Assembly (NCBI GenBank): GCA_031178045.1
Contig: JAPSJT010000003.1
Location: forward strand, 1 to 49,823
Direction of reading: 5' to 3'
Source of the DNA: Agromyces sp.
Lineage (GTDB): Bacteria > Actinomycetota > Actinomycetes > Actinomycetales > Microbacteriaceae
DNA length: 49,823 bases
Shown: one piece after another, positions 16,067 to 24,654 of the stretch
How positions within the stretch are numbered: position 1 is the stretch's first letter
Layout of the letters: each line of letters opens with the position of its first letter
The notes under the pieces: generated by a model
Databases searched by the model: none
What the model was told of the DNA's origin: nothing
Seen by the model: only the letters and a program-made list of their open reading frames with translations
Translations under genes and position numbers: made by a program

Positions 16067-16957
16067 ATGAGCACTGCCGAGACCGGCTCCAGCCGCGTGA
16101 AGCGCGGCCTCGCCGAGATGCTGAAGGGCGGCGTCATCATGGACGTCGTCACGCCCGAGCAGGCACGCATCGCCGAAGATGCCGGCGCGGTGGCGGTCAT
16201 GGCGCTCGAGCGGGTTCCCGCCGACATCCGCGCCCAGGGCGGAGTCGCCCGCATGAGCGACCCCGATCTCATCGAGGCGATCATCGCCGAGGTCTCCATC
16301 CCCGTCATGGCGAAGGCCCGCATCGGTCACTTCGTGGAGGCGCAGGTGCTGCAGGCGCTCGACGTGGACTACATCGACGAGTCCGAGGTGCTCTCGCCGG
16401 CCGACTACGTGAACCACATCGACAAGTGGGCCTTCAACACGCCCTTCGTCTGCGGAGCGACGAATCTCGGCGAAGCGCTGCGTCGCATCAACGAGGGCGC
16501 TGCGATGATCCGGTCGAAGGGGGAGGCCGGCACCGGCGACGTCTCGGAGGCGACGAAGCACATCCGCAAGATCACGAGCGAGATCAACATGCTCCGCTCG
16601 ATGACGAAGGACGAGCTCTACGTCGCCGCGAAGGAGCTGCAGGCGCCGTACGAGCTCGTCGCCGAGGTCGCCGAGACCGGCAAGCTGCCGGTCGTCCTCT
16701 TCACGGCGGGCGGCGTCGCGACGCCGGCGGATGCCGCGATGATGATGCAGCTCGGCGCCGACGGCGTGTTCGTGGGCTCGGGCATCTTCAAGTCCGGCAA
16801 TCCCCAGGCGCGCGCGGCCGCGGTCGTCAAGGCGACGACGTTCTACGACGACCCGTCGGTCATCGCCGATGTCTCTCGCGGGCTCGGCGAGGCGATGGTC
16901 GGCATCAACGTCGGCGACCTCGCGGCGCCGCACCGCCTCGCAGAGCGCGGCTGGTGA
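16067..16957 (+). CDS. pdxS: Pyridoxal 5'-phosphate synthase, lyase subunit
   Basis: A 296-residue PdxS barrel making PLP from ribulose/ribose 5-phosphate, glyceraldehyde 3-phosphate and ammonia. Highly conserved segments include [31 protein letters not shown] with the active-site Lys, [13 protein letters not shown], and [13 protein letters not shown]. It forms a dodecamer with PdxT, encoded next with a four-base GTGA overlap. ATG 16067 has GGAGGA six bases upstream. Confidence 0.97.
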   Translation: MSTAETGSSRVKRGLAEMLKGGVIMDVVTPEQARIAEDAGAVAVMALERVPADIRAQGGVARMSDPDLIEAIIAEVSIPVMAKARIGHFVEAQVLQALDVDYIDESEVLSPADYVNHIDKWAFNTPFVCGATNLGEALRRINEGAAMIRSKGEAGTGDVSEATKHIRKITSEINMLRSMTKDELYVAAKELQAPYELVAEVAETGKLPVVLFTAGGVATPADAAMMMQLGADGVFVGSGIFKSGNPQARAAAVVKATTFYDDPSVIADVSRGLGEAMVGINVGDLAAPHRLAERGW

Positions 16958-17613
16958 ACACGAACCTCCGCAGCGAATCGCTCGGGCCCGCCGACGCGGC
17001 CTCGACCGGCCCACGAGTCGGCGTGCTCGCGCTCCAGGGGGATTTCCGCGAGCATGCGCGGGTGCTGTCGGGGCTCGGCGCCGACGTCTCGCTCGTGCGG
17101 CGGCCGAACGAGCTCGCCGCGCTCGACGGACTCGTGATCCCGGGGGGCGAGTCGACCGTCATGGACAAGCTCTCACGCGCCTACGGCCTCGCGGAGCCGC
17201 TCAAGGCCGCGATCGCCGACGGGCTCCCGGTGTACGGCACCTGTGCGGGGCTCATCATGCTCGCCGACACGCTGCTCGACGCGATCGCCGACCAGCAGAG
17301 TCTCGGAGGACTGGACGTGGTCGTGCGCCGCAACGCGTTCGGATCGCAGAACCAGTCCTTCGAGACCGACCTCGACGTTCCGGCCCTCGGCGGCGAGCCC
17401 GTGCACGCCGTCTTCATCCGTGGACCGGTCGTCGAGTCGGTCGGGCCGGCGGCGACGCCGCTGGCCTCGCTCGCCGACGGCCGCGTCGTCGCCGTCGAGC
17501 AGGGCAATCTGCTCGGCACGAGCTTCCACCCCGAGATCACGGGGGAGCACCGCTTCCACGAGTACTTCCTCGAGAAGGCGGGCCGGCGGGCCGCGGCGGC
17601 CCGGACGCCGTGA
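16954..17613 (+). CDS. pdxT: Pyridoxal 5'-phosphate synthase, glutaminase subunit
   Basis: A 219-residue class I glutamine amidotransferase supplying ammonia to PdxS. It has [23 protein letters not shown], the nucleophile elbow YGTCAGLI and the His/Glu motif [16 protein letters not shown]. The first 20 residues (GTG 16954) form an extra N-terminal tail before the usual start of the fold. Overlap with the pdxS stop supports this start. The stop overlaps the next start as GTGA. Confidence 0.96.
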   Translation: MNTNLRSESLGPADAASTGPRVGVLALQGDFREHARVLSGLGADVSLVRRPNELAALDGLVIPGGESTVMDKLSRAYGLAEPLKAAIADGLPVYGTCAGLIMLADTLLDAIADQQSLGGLDVVVRRNAFGSQNQSFETDLDVPALGGEPVHAVFIRGPVVESVGPAATPLASLADGRVVAVEQGNLLGTSFHPEITGEHRFHEYFLEKAGRRAAAARTP

Positions 17614-18140
17614 CGCCGTACATCGCGCTCCTGCGCGGCGTCAACGTCGGCGGCATCACGATCAGGTCGGCGGAGCTCGCCGCGCTCTTCGAAGAGCTCG
17701 GCTTCGAGCAGGTGCGCACGGTGCTCGCGAGCGGGAACGTCGCATTCGCGGCATCCGACACCTGGTCCAGGTCCGAGGTCAAACGGCGCATCGAGCAGGC
17801 ACTGCGCGAGCGGTTCGGCTACGAGGCGTGGATCGTGCTCATCACCCGCGCCGAGCTCGAGGCGGTCGTCGAGGCGTTCCCGTTCGACGAGGAACGCGAG
17901 GGCTGGCATCCGTACGTGCTGTTCGGATCGGACCGCGCGCATCTCGCCGAGCTCGCTGCCGATGTCGGCGAGCTGGACCCCGACGATGACCTCGTCGAGC
18001 CGGGCGACGGAGTGCTCTACTGGCACAACCGGCGGGCGAGCGGAGTCGGCAGCACGTTCGCGAAGCGCACGGCGAAGGCGAAGTACAAGCCGACCACCAC
18101 GAACCGCAACCTGAGAACGCTGCGCAAGCTCCTCGCCTGA
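17610..18140 (+). CDS. DUF1697 family protein
   Basis: A 176-residue protein with the DUF1697 opening YIALLRGVNVGGITIRSAELAALFEELGF, the following RTVLASGNVAF strand, and the C-terminal GSTFAKRTAKAKYKPTTTNRNLRT segment. Function unknown; no catalytic motif is evident. It overlaps the pdxT stop by four bases (GTGA), so it is co-translated with the B6 genes although no functional link is known. Confidence 0.88.
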   Translation: MTPYIALLRGVNVGGITIRSAELAALFEELGFEQVRTVLASGNVAFAASDTWSRSEVKRRIEQALRERFGYEAWIVLITRAELEAVVEAFPFDEEREGWHPYVLFGSDRAHLAELAADVGELDPDDDLVEPGDGVLYWHNRRASGVGSTFAKRTAKAKYKPTTTNRNLRTLRKLLA

Positions 18141-18175
18141 CGGCCTCGCCGGTCGGTGCGGTGGAGGGGCTGCAA

Positions 18176-18181
18176 TAGAAT
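18176..18181 (+). promoter_or_regulatory. Candidate -10 element before yebC
   Basis: TAGAAT, one mismatch from TATAAT, lies 51 bases before the yebC start. No good -35 element is visible. Confidence 0.35.
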
Positions 18182-18232
18182 GGCCTCGCGCGTACGCCGA
18201 GACCGCGTGCGCACGACCGATTCAGGAGACGC

Positions 18233-18991
18233 ATGTCCGGGCATTCCAAGTGGGCGACGACCAAGCACAAGAAGGCCGTCATCGACGCACGACGAGCGAA
18301 GTCGTTCGCGAAGCTCATCAAGAACATCGAGGTCGCCGCCAAGATGGGCGGGGCCGACCTCTCGGGCAACCCGACGCTCGTCGACGCCGTGCAGAAGGCG
18401 AAGAAGACCTCCGTCCCGAACGACAACATCGATCGCGCCATCAAGCGCGGTGCGGGGCTCACCGGCGAGTCCATCGAGTACACGACGATCATGTACGAGG
18501 GCTACGGTCCGAACGGCGTCGCACTCCTCATCGAGTGCCTCACCGACAACAAGAACCGGGCCGCCGCCGAGGTGCGCACGCTGATGTCCCGCAACGGCGG
18601 CACCATGGCCGACCCCGGCAGCGTGGCGTACAACTTCGCCCGCAAGGGCGTGATCGTCGTCGGCAAGGCCGACGGCCTCACCGAAGACGACGTGCTCGCC
18701 GCGGTTCTCGACGCCGGTGCCGAGGAGGTCACCGACGAGGGCGACACCTTCGAGGTCATCACCGAGGCATCCGACATGGTGGGGGCTCGCACGGCCCTGC
18801 AGGAGGCGGGCATCGACTACGACTCCGCCGATGCGGCGTTCGTTCCGAACCTCAAGGTCGAAGTCGACGCCGAGACGGCCCGCAAGGTCTTCCGCCTCAT
18901 CGACGCCCTCGAAGACAGCGACGACGTGCAGAACATCTACTCGAACCTCGACCTGAGCCCTGAGGTGCAGGCCGAACTCGAGGCGGAGTAG
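18233..18991 (+). CDS. yebC: YebC/PmpR family regulator or translation factor
   Basis: A 252-residue YebC protein. It starts [21 protein letters not shown] and keeps [18 protein letters not shown] and [16 protein letters not shown]. The family acts as DNA-binding regulator or as a ribosome factor easing stalls at proline runs; which applies here is not known. CAGGAG precedes ATG 18233. It heads the ruvCAB cluster, nine bases before ruvC, the normal actinobacterial layout. Confidence 0.95.
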   Translation: MSGHSKWATTKHKKAVIDARRAKSFAKLIKNIEVAAKMGGADLSGNPTLVDAVQKAKKTSVPNDNIDRAIKRGAGLTGESIEYTTIMYEGYGPNGVALLIECLTDNKNRAAAEVRTLMSRNGGTMADPGSVAYNFARKGVIVVGKADGLTEDDVLAAVLDAGAEEVTDEGDTFEVITEASDMVGARTALQEAGIDYDSADAAFVPNLKVEVDAETARKVFRLIDALEDSDDVQNIYSNLDLSPEVQAELEAE

Positions 18992-19000
18992 CCGATCGCC

Positions 19001-19609
19001 GTGCGCGTGCTCGGCATCGACCCGGGCCTGACGCGCTGCGGCGTCGGCGTGGTCGACGTCGAGCCGAACCGGACGGCGCGACTCGTCGACGTCGTCGTGC
19101 TGCGTTCGCCTGCCGAGCTCGACACGCCTCGCCGGCTCGCCCGCATCGCCGACGGGCTCGAGGCGATCTTCGAGGAGCACCGGCCGCACGCCGTCGCCCT
19201 CGAGCGGGTGTTCGCGCGCAGCGACGTGTCGACCATCATGGGCACCGCGCAGATCTCGGGCGTCGCGATGCTCATCGCCGCCCGGCGTTCGCTGCCGGTC
19301 GCCCTGCACACGCCGAGCGAGGTGAAGGCGGCGATCACCGGATACGGCCGGGCCGACAAGGCGCAGGTCGGTGCGATGGTCGCACGCATCCTCGGCCTCG
19401 ACGCGGTGCCGAAACCGGCGGATGCCGCCGACGCCCTGGCGCTGGCGATCTGCCACGCCTGGCGCACCGGGGGAGTGGCGGGTGCCGCGGTCGCGGACGC
19501 CAAGGCGCCGCTGCCCGAGGGCACGGTGCTGACGCCGGCGCAGCGCGCGTGGCACGCCGCGGAGCGTTCCGCTGCCGTGTCGGGCGCGGCCCGTAGGCTG
19601 AAGGAGTGA
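19001..19609 (+). CDS. ruvC: Holliday junction resolvase RuvC
   Basis: A 202-residue RNase H-fold endonuclease cutting Holliday junctions in complex with RuvAB. It has [15 protein letters not shown] with the first catalytic Asp, [11 protein letters not shown] with Glu, [16 protein letters not shown], and the final acidic pair [12 protein letters not shown]. The C-terminal 25 residues are a variable tail. GTG 19001. The stop overlaps ruvA by four bases (GTGA). Confidence 0.96.
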   Translation: MRVLGIDPGLTRCGVGVVDVEPNRTARLVDVVVLRSPAELDTPRRLARIADGLEAIFEEHRPHAVALERVFARSDVSTIMGTAQISGVAMLIAARRSLPVALHTPSEVKAAITGYGRADKAQVGAMVARILGLDAVPKPADAADALALAICHAWRTGGVAGAAVADAKAPLPEGTVLTPAQRAWHAAERSAAVSGAARRLKE

Positions 19610-20229
19610 TCTCCTCTCTTCGTGGCCGCGTGCTCGGCGCGGCCGGCAGTTCCGTCGTGATCGAGGTCGGCGGGGTCGGCTTCCACGTGAACACGACGCC
19701 CGCGCTCGCCCTTGCGAGTCGGGAGGGCGAGGAGCTGGCCGTGCAGACGAGCCTCGTCGTGCGTGAAGACGCCCTGACGCTCTTCGGATTCGCGAGTCGT
19801 GCCGAGCTCGAGGTGTTCGAACTGCTCATCGGGGTGACCGGAGTGGGCCCGAAGTCCGCTCTCGGCGTGCTGTCGTCGCTCTCTCCCGAGCAGGTCGCCG
19901 CGGCGGTGCAGGCCGACGACGATGCGGTGTTCCGCAAGGTGAGCGGCATCGGACCGAAGACGGCGAAGCTCATCACCGTGTCGCTCGCCGGCAAGCTCGT
20001 CGCCACGGCTCCCGCGACCGCGCCCCAGGCGAGCGTCGTCACGGGCGGGGCCGCCGAGAACGTCCTCGCTGCGCTCACGGGGCTGGGCTGGTCGGAGCGG
20101 ATCGCCGCCGAGGCCGTCGACGAGACGATCGCTGCGGCATCCGACGCCGACGCGGCATCCGTGCCCGCATTGCTCCGCCTCACGCTCGCCCGGCTCGGGC
20201 CGGCGCAGCAGTCCGGGAGAACGCGGTGA
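19606..20229 (+). CDS. ruvA: Holliday junction DNA helicase subunit RuvA
   Basis: A 207-residue RuvA. The N-terminal OB fold is [12 protein letters not shown]...[11 protein letters not shown]; two helix-hairpin-helix motifs follow ([18 protein letters not shown] and [13 protein letters not shown]); domain III is at the C-terminus ([16 protein letters not shown]). It tetramerises on junctions and loads RuvB. GTG 19606 has AAGGAG upstream. TAGGCT (19594-19599), inside ruvC, is a possible internal -10 element. Confidence 0.96.
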   Translation: MISSLRGRVLGAAGSSVVIEVGGVGFHVNTTPALALASREGEELAVQTSLVVREDALTLFGFASRAELEVFELLIGVTGVGPKSALGVLSSLSPEQVAAAVQADDDAVFRKVSGIGPKTAKLITVSLAGKLVATAPATAPQASVVTGGAAENVLAALTGLGWSERIAAEAVDETIAAASDADAASVPALLRLTLARLGPAQQSGRTR

Positions 20230-21302
20230 GTCGAGACGAGGCGCCGAGGGGTTCCGAGATCGAAGCCGACGGCATCGATCTCACCGACCCGGTGCTCGCC
20301 TCCGAGGCCGAGCTCGCGTTCGAGGGAGCGCTGCGGCCGCGCAGCCTCGCCGAGTTCGTCGGCCAGTCGCGGGTGCGCGGGCAGCTGCAGCTTCTGCTCA
20401 CGGCGGCGACGCTGCAGCAGCGAACGCCCGATCACATCCTGCTCGCGGGGCCGCCCGGCCTCGGCAAGACGACGCTCGCCATGATCGTCGCGTACGAGGG
20501 CGGGCGCCCGCTCCGCATGTCGAGCGGCCCGGCCATCCAGCACGCCGGAGACCTCGCCGCGATCCTCAGCTCGCTCGTGCCCGGTGAAGTGCTGTTCATC
20601 GACGAGATCCATCGGATGGCGCGTTCGGCTGAAGAGATGCTCTACCTCGCGATGGAGGACTTCCGCATCGACATCATGGTGGGCAAGGGGGCGGGTGCGA
20701 CCTCGGTGCCGCTCGACCTCGCGCCGTTCACGCTCGTCGGGGCGACGACACGAGCGGGGCTGCTGCCGAACCCTCTGCGCGACCGGTTCGGATTCACCGC
20801 GCACCTCGAGTTCTACGACGAAGCCGAGCTCGAGCAGGTGCTCGCGCGCGCGGCGTCGATGCTCGGCCTCGCCATCGACGGTGAGGCGCTGGCCGAGATC
20901 GCCGGGCGCTGCAGGGGAACGCCTCGCATCGCCAACCGCCTGCTGCGTCGAGTGCGCGACTACGCACTCGTGCACGGCGGGGGAGCCGGCGTCGGGGCGG
21001 TGCGCGCCGCGCTCGACCTCTACGACGTCGATGCCCTCGGGCTCGACCGGCTCGACCGCGCGGTCATGCAGACGATCCTCACCCGGTTCGGCGGCGGACC
21101 CGTCGGGCTCAACACGCTCGCCGTCTCGGTGGGTGAGGAGGCCGAGACGATCGAAGCGGTCGTCGAGCCGTTCCTCGTGCGAATCGGCCTCGTGACCCGG
21201 ACTCCGCGCGGCCGGATGGCGACGCCGTCGGCGTGGCGCCATTTCGGGCTCTCCGAGGGCGCCCCCGGCGCCGCAACGGCGCTTCCGATCGATGACCTAT
21301 AA
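20226..21302 (+). CDS. ruvB: Holliday junction DNA helicase subunit RuvB
   Basis: A 358-residue AAA+ motor for branch migration. Walker A is [11 protein letters not shown], Walker B LFIDEIHR, sensor 1 [18 protein letters not shown], and the C-terminal winged helix has [23 protein letters not shown]. It overlaps ruvA by four bases (GTGA). The stop TAA is embedded in a perfect TATAAT that probably serves the next operon. Confidence 0.97.
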   Translation: MSRDEAPRGSEIEADGIDLTDPVLASEAELAFEGALRPRSLAEFVGQSRVRGQLQLLLTAATLQQRTPDHILLAGPPGLGKTTLAMIVAYEGGRPLRMSSGPAIQHAGDLAAILSSLVPGEVLFIDEIHRMARSAEEMLYLAMEDFRIDIMVGKGAGATSVPLDLAPFTLVGATTRAGLLPNPLRDRFGFTAHLEFYDEAELEQVLARAASMLGLAIDGEALAEIAGRCRGTPRIANRLLRRVRDYALVHGGGAGVGAVRAALDLYDVDALGLDRLDRAVMQTILTRFGGGPVGLNTLAVSVGEEAETIEAVVEPFLVRIGLVTRTPRGRMATPSAWRHFGLSEGAPGAATALPIDDL

Positions 21303-21303
21303 T
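21298..21303 (+). promoter_or_regulatory. Promoter -10 of the yajC-secDF operon
   Basis: A perfect TATAAT hexamer that overlaps the ruvB stop codon, 71 bases before the yajC start. No clear -35 hexamer stands 16-18 bases upstream. Confidence 0.5.
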
Positions 21304-21374
21304 CCAAAGAGGCTTCGTCCTCGCCGCCGTCGACTTCGTGCGGTTCCCCGCACACCGGAAGGTTCCCTCCCCTC

Positions 21375-21764
21375 ATGACGTTCGATCCGTTCACTCTCAT
21401 CATGCTCGCCGTCCTCGCGGTGCTGATCTTCTTCATGTTCCGCAACTCGCGCAAGCGTCAGACCGAGGCGCGTGAACTGCAGTCGAAGGTCCAGCCGGGC
21501 GCGAAGGTGATGACCAACTTCGGCGTCTTCGGCACGATCCTCTCGATCGACGACGAGGACAACCAGGTGCTCCTCGAGACCACCCCGGGCGTCGTGCTGA
21601 CCGTGCATCGCCAGACCGTCGCTCGCGTCGTCGAGCCGTCGGCGACCGACGAGAACGCCACCGCCACCGCCACCGCCGCCGTCGACGGCGACCCCGAGTT
21701 CGGCGAGCGCGTCGACGAGGCGCCGAACGACGAGGCCCCCGGCACCAAGAAGTCGGACGACTAA
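21375..21764 (+). CDS. yajC: Sec translocon accessory protein YajC
   Basis: A 129-residue protein with one N-terminal membrane helix (LIMLAVLAVLIFFMF) and a small cytoplasmic domain KVQPGAKVMTNFGVFGTILSIDDEDNQVLLE, the YajC signature. The tail after about residue 92 is acidic and low-complexity. Part of it is encoded by three GCCACC repeats (21657-21674), giving TATATA. It works with SecD and SecF on the translocon. ATG 21375. Confidence 0.93.
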   Translation: MTFDPFTLIMLAVLAVLIFFMFRNSRKRQTEARELQSKVQPGAKVMTNFGVFGTILSIDDEDNQVLLETTPGVVLTVHRQTVARVVEPSATDENATATATAAVDGDPEFGERVDEAPNDEAPGTKKSDD

Positions 21765-21783
21765 GCTCCCATCCCGAGGCTCG

Positions 21784-21805
21784 GCCCGCGCGTCGTCGCG
21801 CGGGC
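21784..21805 (+). terminator. Intercistronic hairpin between yajC and secD
   Basis: A perfect nine-base stem (GCCCGCGCG/CGCGCGGGC) with loop TCGT, followed by TCTT. It lies in the 63-base gap between yajC and secD. Without a long U-run it may act as a partial terminator or RNA-end protector. Confidence 0.55.
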
Positions 21806-21827
21806 TCTTGCAGAGAAAGCAGAACAC

Positions 21828-23564
21828 GTGGCTGCACCAACCAAGCGGTCATCCCGGCCGACCCCCGTTCGCAAGGCATGGCGATCGCTGACCTGGCTCG
21901 GCGTGATCATCGTCGGACTGTTCGCGATCAACGCGGCCGGCGTCATCTGGGGTGGCGGCTCGTGGACGCCCAAGCTCGCGCTCGACCTCGAGGGCGGCAC
22001 GCAGATCATCCTCGAACCCAAGGTCGAGTCCGGTCAGTCCGTCTCCCAGGAGCAGCTCGACCAGGCCGTCTCGATCATCCGGCAGCGCGTCGACGCGTCG
22101 GGTGTCGCCGAGGCCGAGATCAACACCGAGGGCGACAACGTCGTGGTCCGTATCCCGGGCGAGCTCGACGACCAGACGCGAGCTCGCATCGAATCGTCGG
22201 CGAAGCTCGAACTGCGTGCGGTGCTGCTCGCCGACGCGGCCACGAACGAGTCGATCGACCCGAGCGCGAGTCCTGAGCCGACCGACGACGCGGCCGCCGA
22301 ACTCGAGTCGACGCCGACCGCCGAGCCGACCGACGGCAGCGACCCCGCCTGGATCACCCCGGCCCTGCAAGACGCATTCGACAAGTTCAACTGCTCCTCG
22401 CTCGACGAGGCCGAGACGAACGTCGCCCCCGCCGGCGAGCCCCTCGTCACGTGCGATGTGAATCGCACCGCGAAGTACCTCCTCGGTCCGGTCGAGGCGA
22501 GCGGCGAGAACATCGTCGACGCGACCAACGGCATGGTCACGACGCAGACGGGTGCGAGCACGGGTCAGTGGGCGGTCAACATCGTCTTCGACGACAAGGG
22601 CACGAAGGACTTCGCCGAGGTCAGCACGCGCCTCTTCGGTCTGCAGGGCCAGACCCCGCGAGACCAGTTCGCGTTCGTGCTCGACGGTGCGGTGCTGACG
22701 GCCCCGCAGATGAACGGCGCGATCACCGACGGCCGGCCGCAGATCACCGGCAGCTTCACGCAGGAGTCCTCGAAGTCGCTCGCCGACCAGCTGAAGTTCG
22801 GCGCACTGCCGATCAGCTTCACGGTGCAGTCCTCCGACACGATCTCGGCGACGCTCGGTACGGCGCAGCTGCAGTCGGGACTCATCGCCGGTCTCATCGG
22901 CCTCATCCTCGTCGTCGTCTACACGCTCTTCCAGTACCGAGCGCTCGGTTCGGTCACGATCGCCTCGCTCGTCATCGCGGCGCTGATCACCTACCTCATG
23001 ATCACGATCCTGTCGTGGCGCGAGGGGTACCGCCTCTCGCTCGCCGGCATCGCGGGCCTCATCGTCGCGATCGGCTTCACGGCCGACTCCTTCATCGTGT
23101 ACTTCGAACGCGTTCGCGACGAGTTGCGCGACGGGCGGCCACTGGTCGGTGCCGTCGAGGCCGGCTGGAAGCGTGCGTTCCGCACCGTGCTCGCGTCGAA
23201 GGGCGTGAACCTCCTCGCGGCGATCGTGCTCTTCGTGCTCGCGGTCGGCAGCGTGAAGGGCTTCGCGTACACCCTGGGACTCACGACGATCATCGACGTC
23301 GTCGTCGTCATCCTGTTCACCCACCCGATGCTCCAGCTGCTCGCGCAGACCAGGTTCTTCTCGAGTGGCAATCCCTGGTCGGGACTCGACCCGAATGCAC
23401 TCGGTGCGGTGTACCGCGGCCGAGCCGAGTTCCGCAAGCCCATCACGGTCCCCGCCAGCAAGGTCGCGTCGAGCTCGAAGGAAGCGGCGAAGCGCCAGAC
23501 GATCGCGGAGCGCAAGGCGACCGCCGGGGTCGGCAGCGGGACGAGCGAAGGCAAGGAGTCCTGA
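21828..23564 (+). CDS. secD: Protein translocase subunit SecD
   Basis: A 578-residue membrane protein using the proton gradient to help preprotein release. One N-terminal helix (WLGVIIVGLFAINAAGVIW) is followed by LALDLEGGTQIIL and a large extracellular domain. An actinobacterial low-complexity insert rich in Pro, Thr and Glu lies near residues 145-180. Five C-terminal helices follow, with GLIVAIGFTADSFIVYFER and TLGLTTIIDVVVV. The cytoplasmic tail is Lys/Ser-rich. GTG 21828. The stop overlaps the secF ATG by one base. Confidence 0.96.
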   Translation: MAAPTKRSSRPTPVRKAWRSLTWLGVIIVGLFAINAAGVIWGGGSWTPKLALDLEGGTQIILEPKVESGQSVSQEQLDQAVSIIRQRVDASGVAEAEINTEGDNVVVRIPGELDDQTRARIESSAKLELRAVLLADAATNESIDPSASPEPTDDAAAELESTPTAEPTDGSDPAWITPALQDAFDKFNCSSLDEAETNVAPAGEPLVTCDVNRTAKYLLGPVEASGENIVDATNGMVTTQTGASTGQWAVNIVFDDKGTKDFAEVSTRLFGLQGQTPRDQFAFVLDGAVLTAPQMNGAITDGRPQITGSFTQESSKSLADQLKFGALPISFTVQSSDTISATLGTAQLQSGLIAGLIGLILVVVYTLFQYRALGSVTIASLVIAALITYLMITILSWREGYRLSLAGIAGLIVAIGFTADSFIVYFERVRDELRDGRPLVGAVEAGWKRAFRTVLASKGVNLLAAIVLFVLAVGSVKGFAYTLGLTTIIDVVVVILFTHPMLQLLAQTRFFSSGNPWSGLDPNALGAVYRGRAEFRKPITVPASKVASSSKEAAKRQTIAERKATAGVGSGTSEGKES

Positions 23565-24583
23565 TGGCCAACCGGCTCACGACATTCGGCAACGACCTCT
23601 ACACGGGCAAGCGCTCGTTCAACTTCGTCGGTGACCGCAAGAAGTGGTACGCGATCGCGGCGGTGCTGATCATCCTCTCGATCGCCGTTCCGGTGCTGCG
23701 GGGCATCAACTTCAGCATCGAGTTCCGGGGCGGCTCGCAGTTCCAGATCGCGGGCGTCGAGAACGCGGCTCCCGAGCCCGCGATCGAGGCAGTGGCATCC
23801 GTCGTCCCCGATGCCGACGCTCACGTGACGGTCGTCGGCGATGACGGCATCCGGGTGCAGACCGACCAGCTCGAGCAAGACGACTCCCGCGCCGTCACCA
23901 CGACACTCGCCGAGGCCTACAACGTCCCCGAGTCCGAGGTGACCTCCTCGTTCATCGGCCCGAGCTGGGGTGCGGATGTCACGAGGCAGGCGCTCGTCGG
24001 TCTCGTCGCATTCCTGCTGCTCGCGGGCATCATCATGGCGCTCTACTTCCGAACGTGGAAGATGTCGCTCGCTGCGATCCTCGCGCTCATCGCCGACCTC
24101 ATCGTCACGGTCGGCGCCTATGCGGCGGTCGGCTTCGAGATCAGCCCGGCCGCGACCATCGGCATCCTCACGATCCTCAGCTACTCGCTCTACGACACCG
24201 TCGTCGTCTTCGACAAGATCCGAGAGAACACGGCCGAAGACGGAGAGGAGTCCCGGCGCACCTTCGCCGAGTCGGTGAATCTCGCGGTCAACCAGACCCT
24301 CGTACGCTCGATCAACACGAGCGTCGTGGCGGCGCTGCCGGTGGCGGCGATCCTCTTCCTCGGTGCCGGCGTGCTCGGCGCCGACACCCTGCGCGACATC
24401 TCGCTCGCGCTGCTCATCGGCATCCTCGTCGGAACATGGTCCACCGTCTTCCTCGCCGCACCGCTCTACTCGCAGTTGCGGGAGGGAGAGCCGACGATCC
24501 GCCGGCACGACCAGAAGGTGCTGAAGGAACGCGAGCGAGCCGGATCCACGTCGGTGCCCGCCGAGGCCGTGCCGACGGCGTGA
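23564..24583 (+). CDS. secF: Protein translocase subunit SecF
   Basis: A 339-residue partner of SecD. It has one N-terminal helix, GINFSIEFRGGSQFQI, GPSWGADVTRQALVGLVAFL, and the conserved fourth-helix segment SYSLYDTVVVFDKIREN. Six membrane helices are expected. ATG 23564 overlaps the secD stop (TGATG), with AAGGAG just before. It is the last gene of yajC-secD-secF; rel follows after 71 bases. Confidence 0.96.
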   Translation: MANRLTTFGNDLYTGKRSFNFVGDRKKWYAIAAVLIILSIAVPVLRGINFSIEFRGGSQFQIAGVENAAPEPAIEAVASVVPDADAHVTVVGDDGIRVQTDQLEQDDSRAVTTTLAEAYNVPESEVTSSFIGPSWGADVTRQALVGLVAFLLLAGIIMALYFRTWKMSLAAILALIADLIVTVGAYAAVGFEISPAATIGILTILSYSLYDTVVVFDKIRENTAEDGEESRRTFAESVNLAVNQTLVRSINTSVVAALPVAAILFLGAGVLGADTLRDISLALLIGILVGTWSTVFLAAPLYSQLREGEPTIRRHDQKVLKERERAGSTSVPAEAVPTA

Positions 24584-24642
24584 TGTTCGCCTGGGGCGAG
24601 AGCGGCACTGAGCACGGTTCGGAACGACGATAATTGAGTTCT

Positions 24643-24654
24643 GGAGGTGCGCGC
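24643..24654 (+). promoter_or_regulatory. Ribosome binding site deciding the rel start
   Basis: GGAGG at 24643-24647 is seven bases before ATG 24655, which rules out the longer TTG start at 24634. GATAAT (24629-24634) is a possible -10, implying a short leader. Confidence 0.55.

Noticed and set aside
21657-21674. GCCACC tandem repeat as a regulatory or phase-variable tract
   Set aside because: Only three copies, in frame within the low-complexity YajC tail; length change would not shift the frame.
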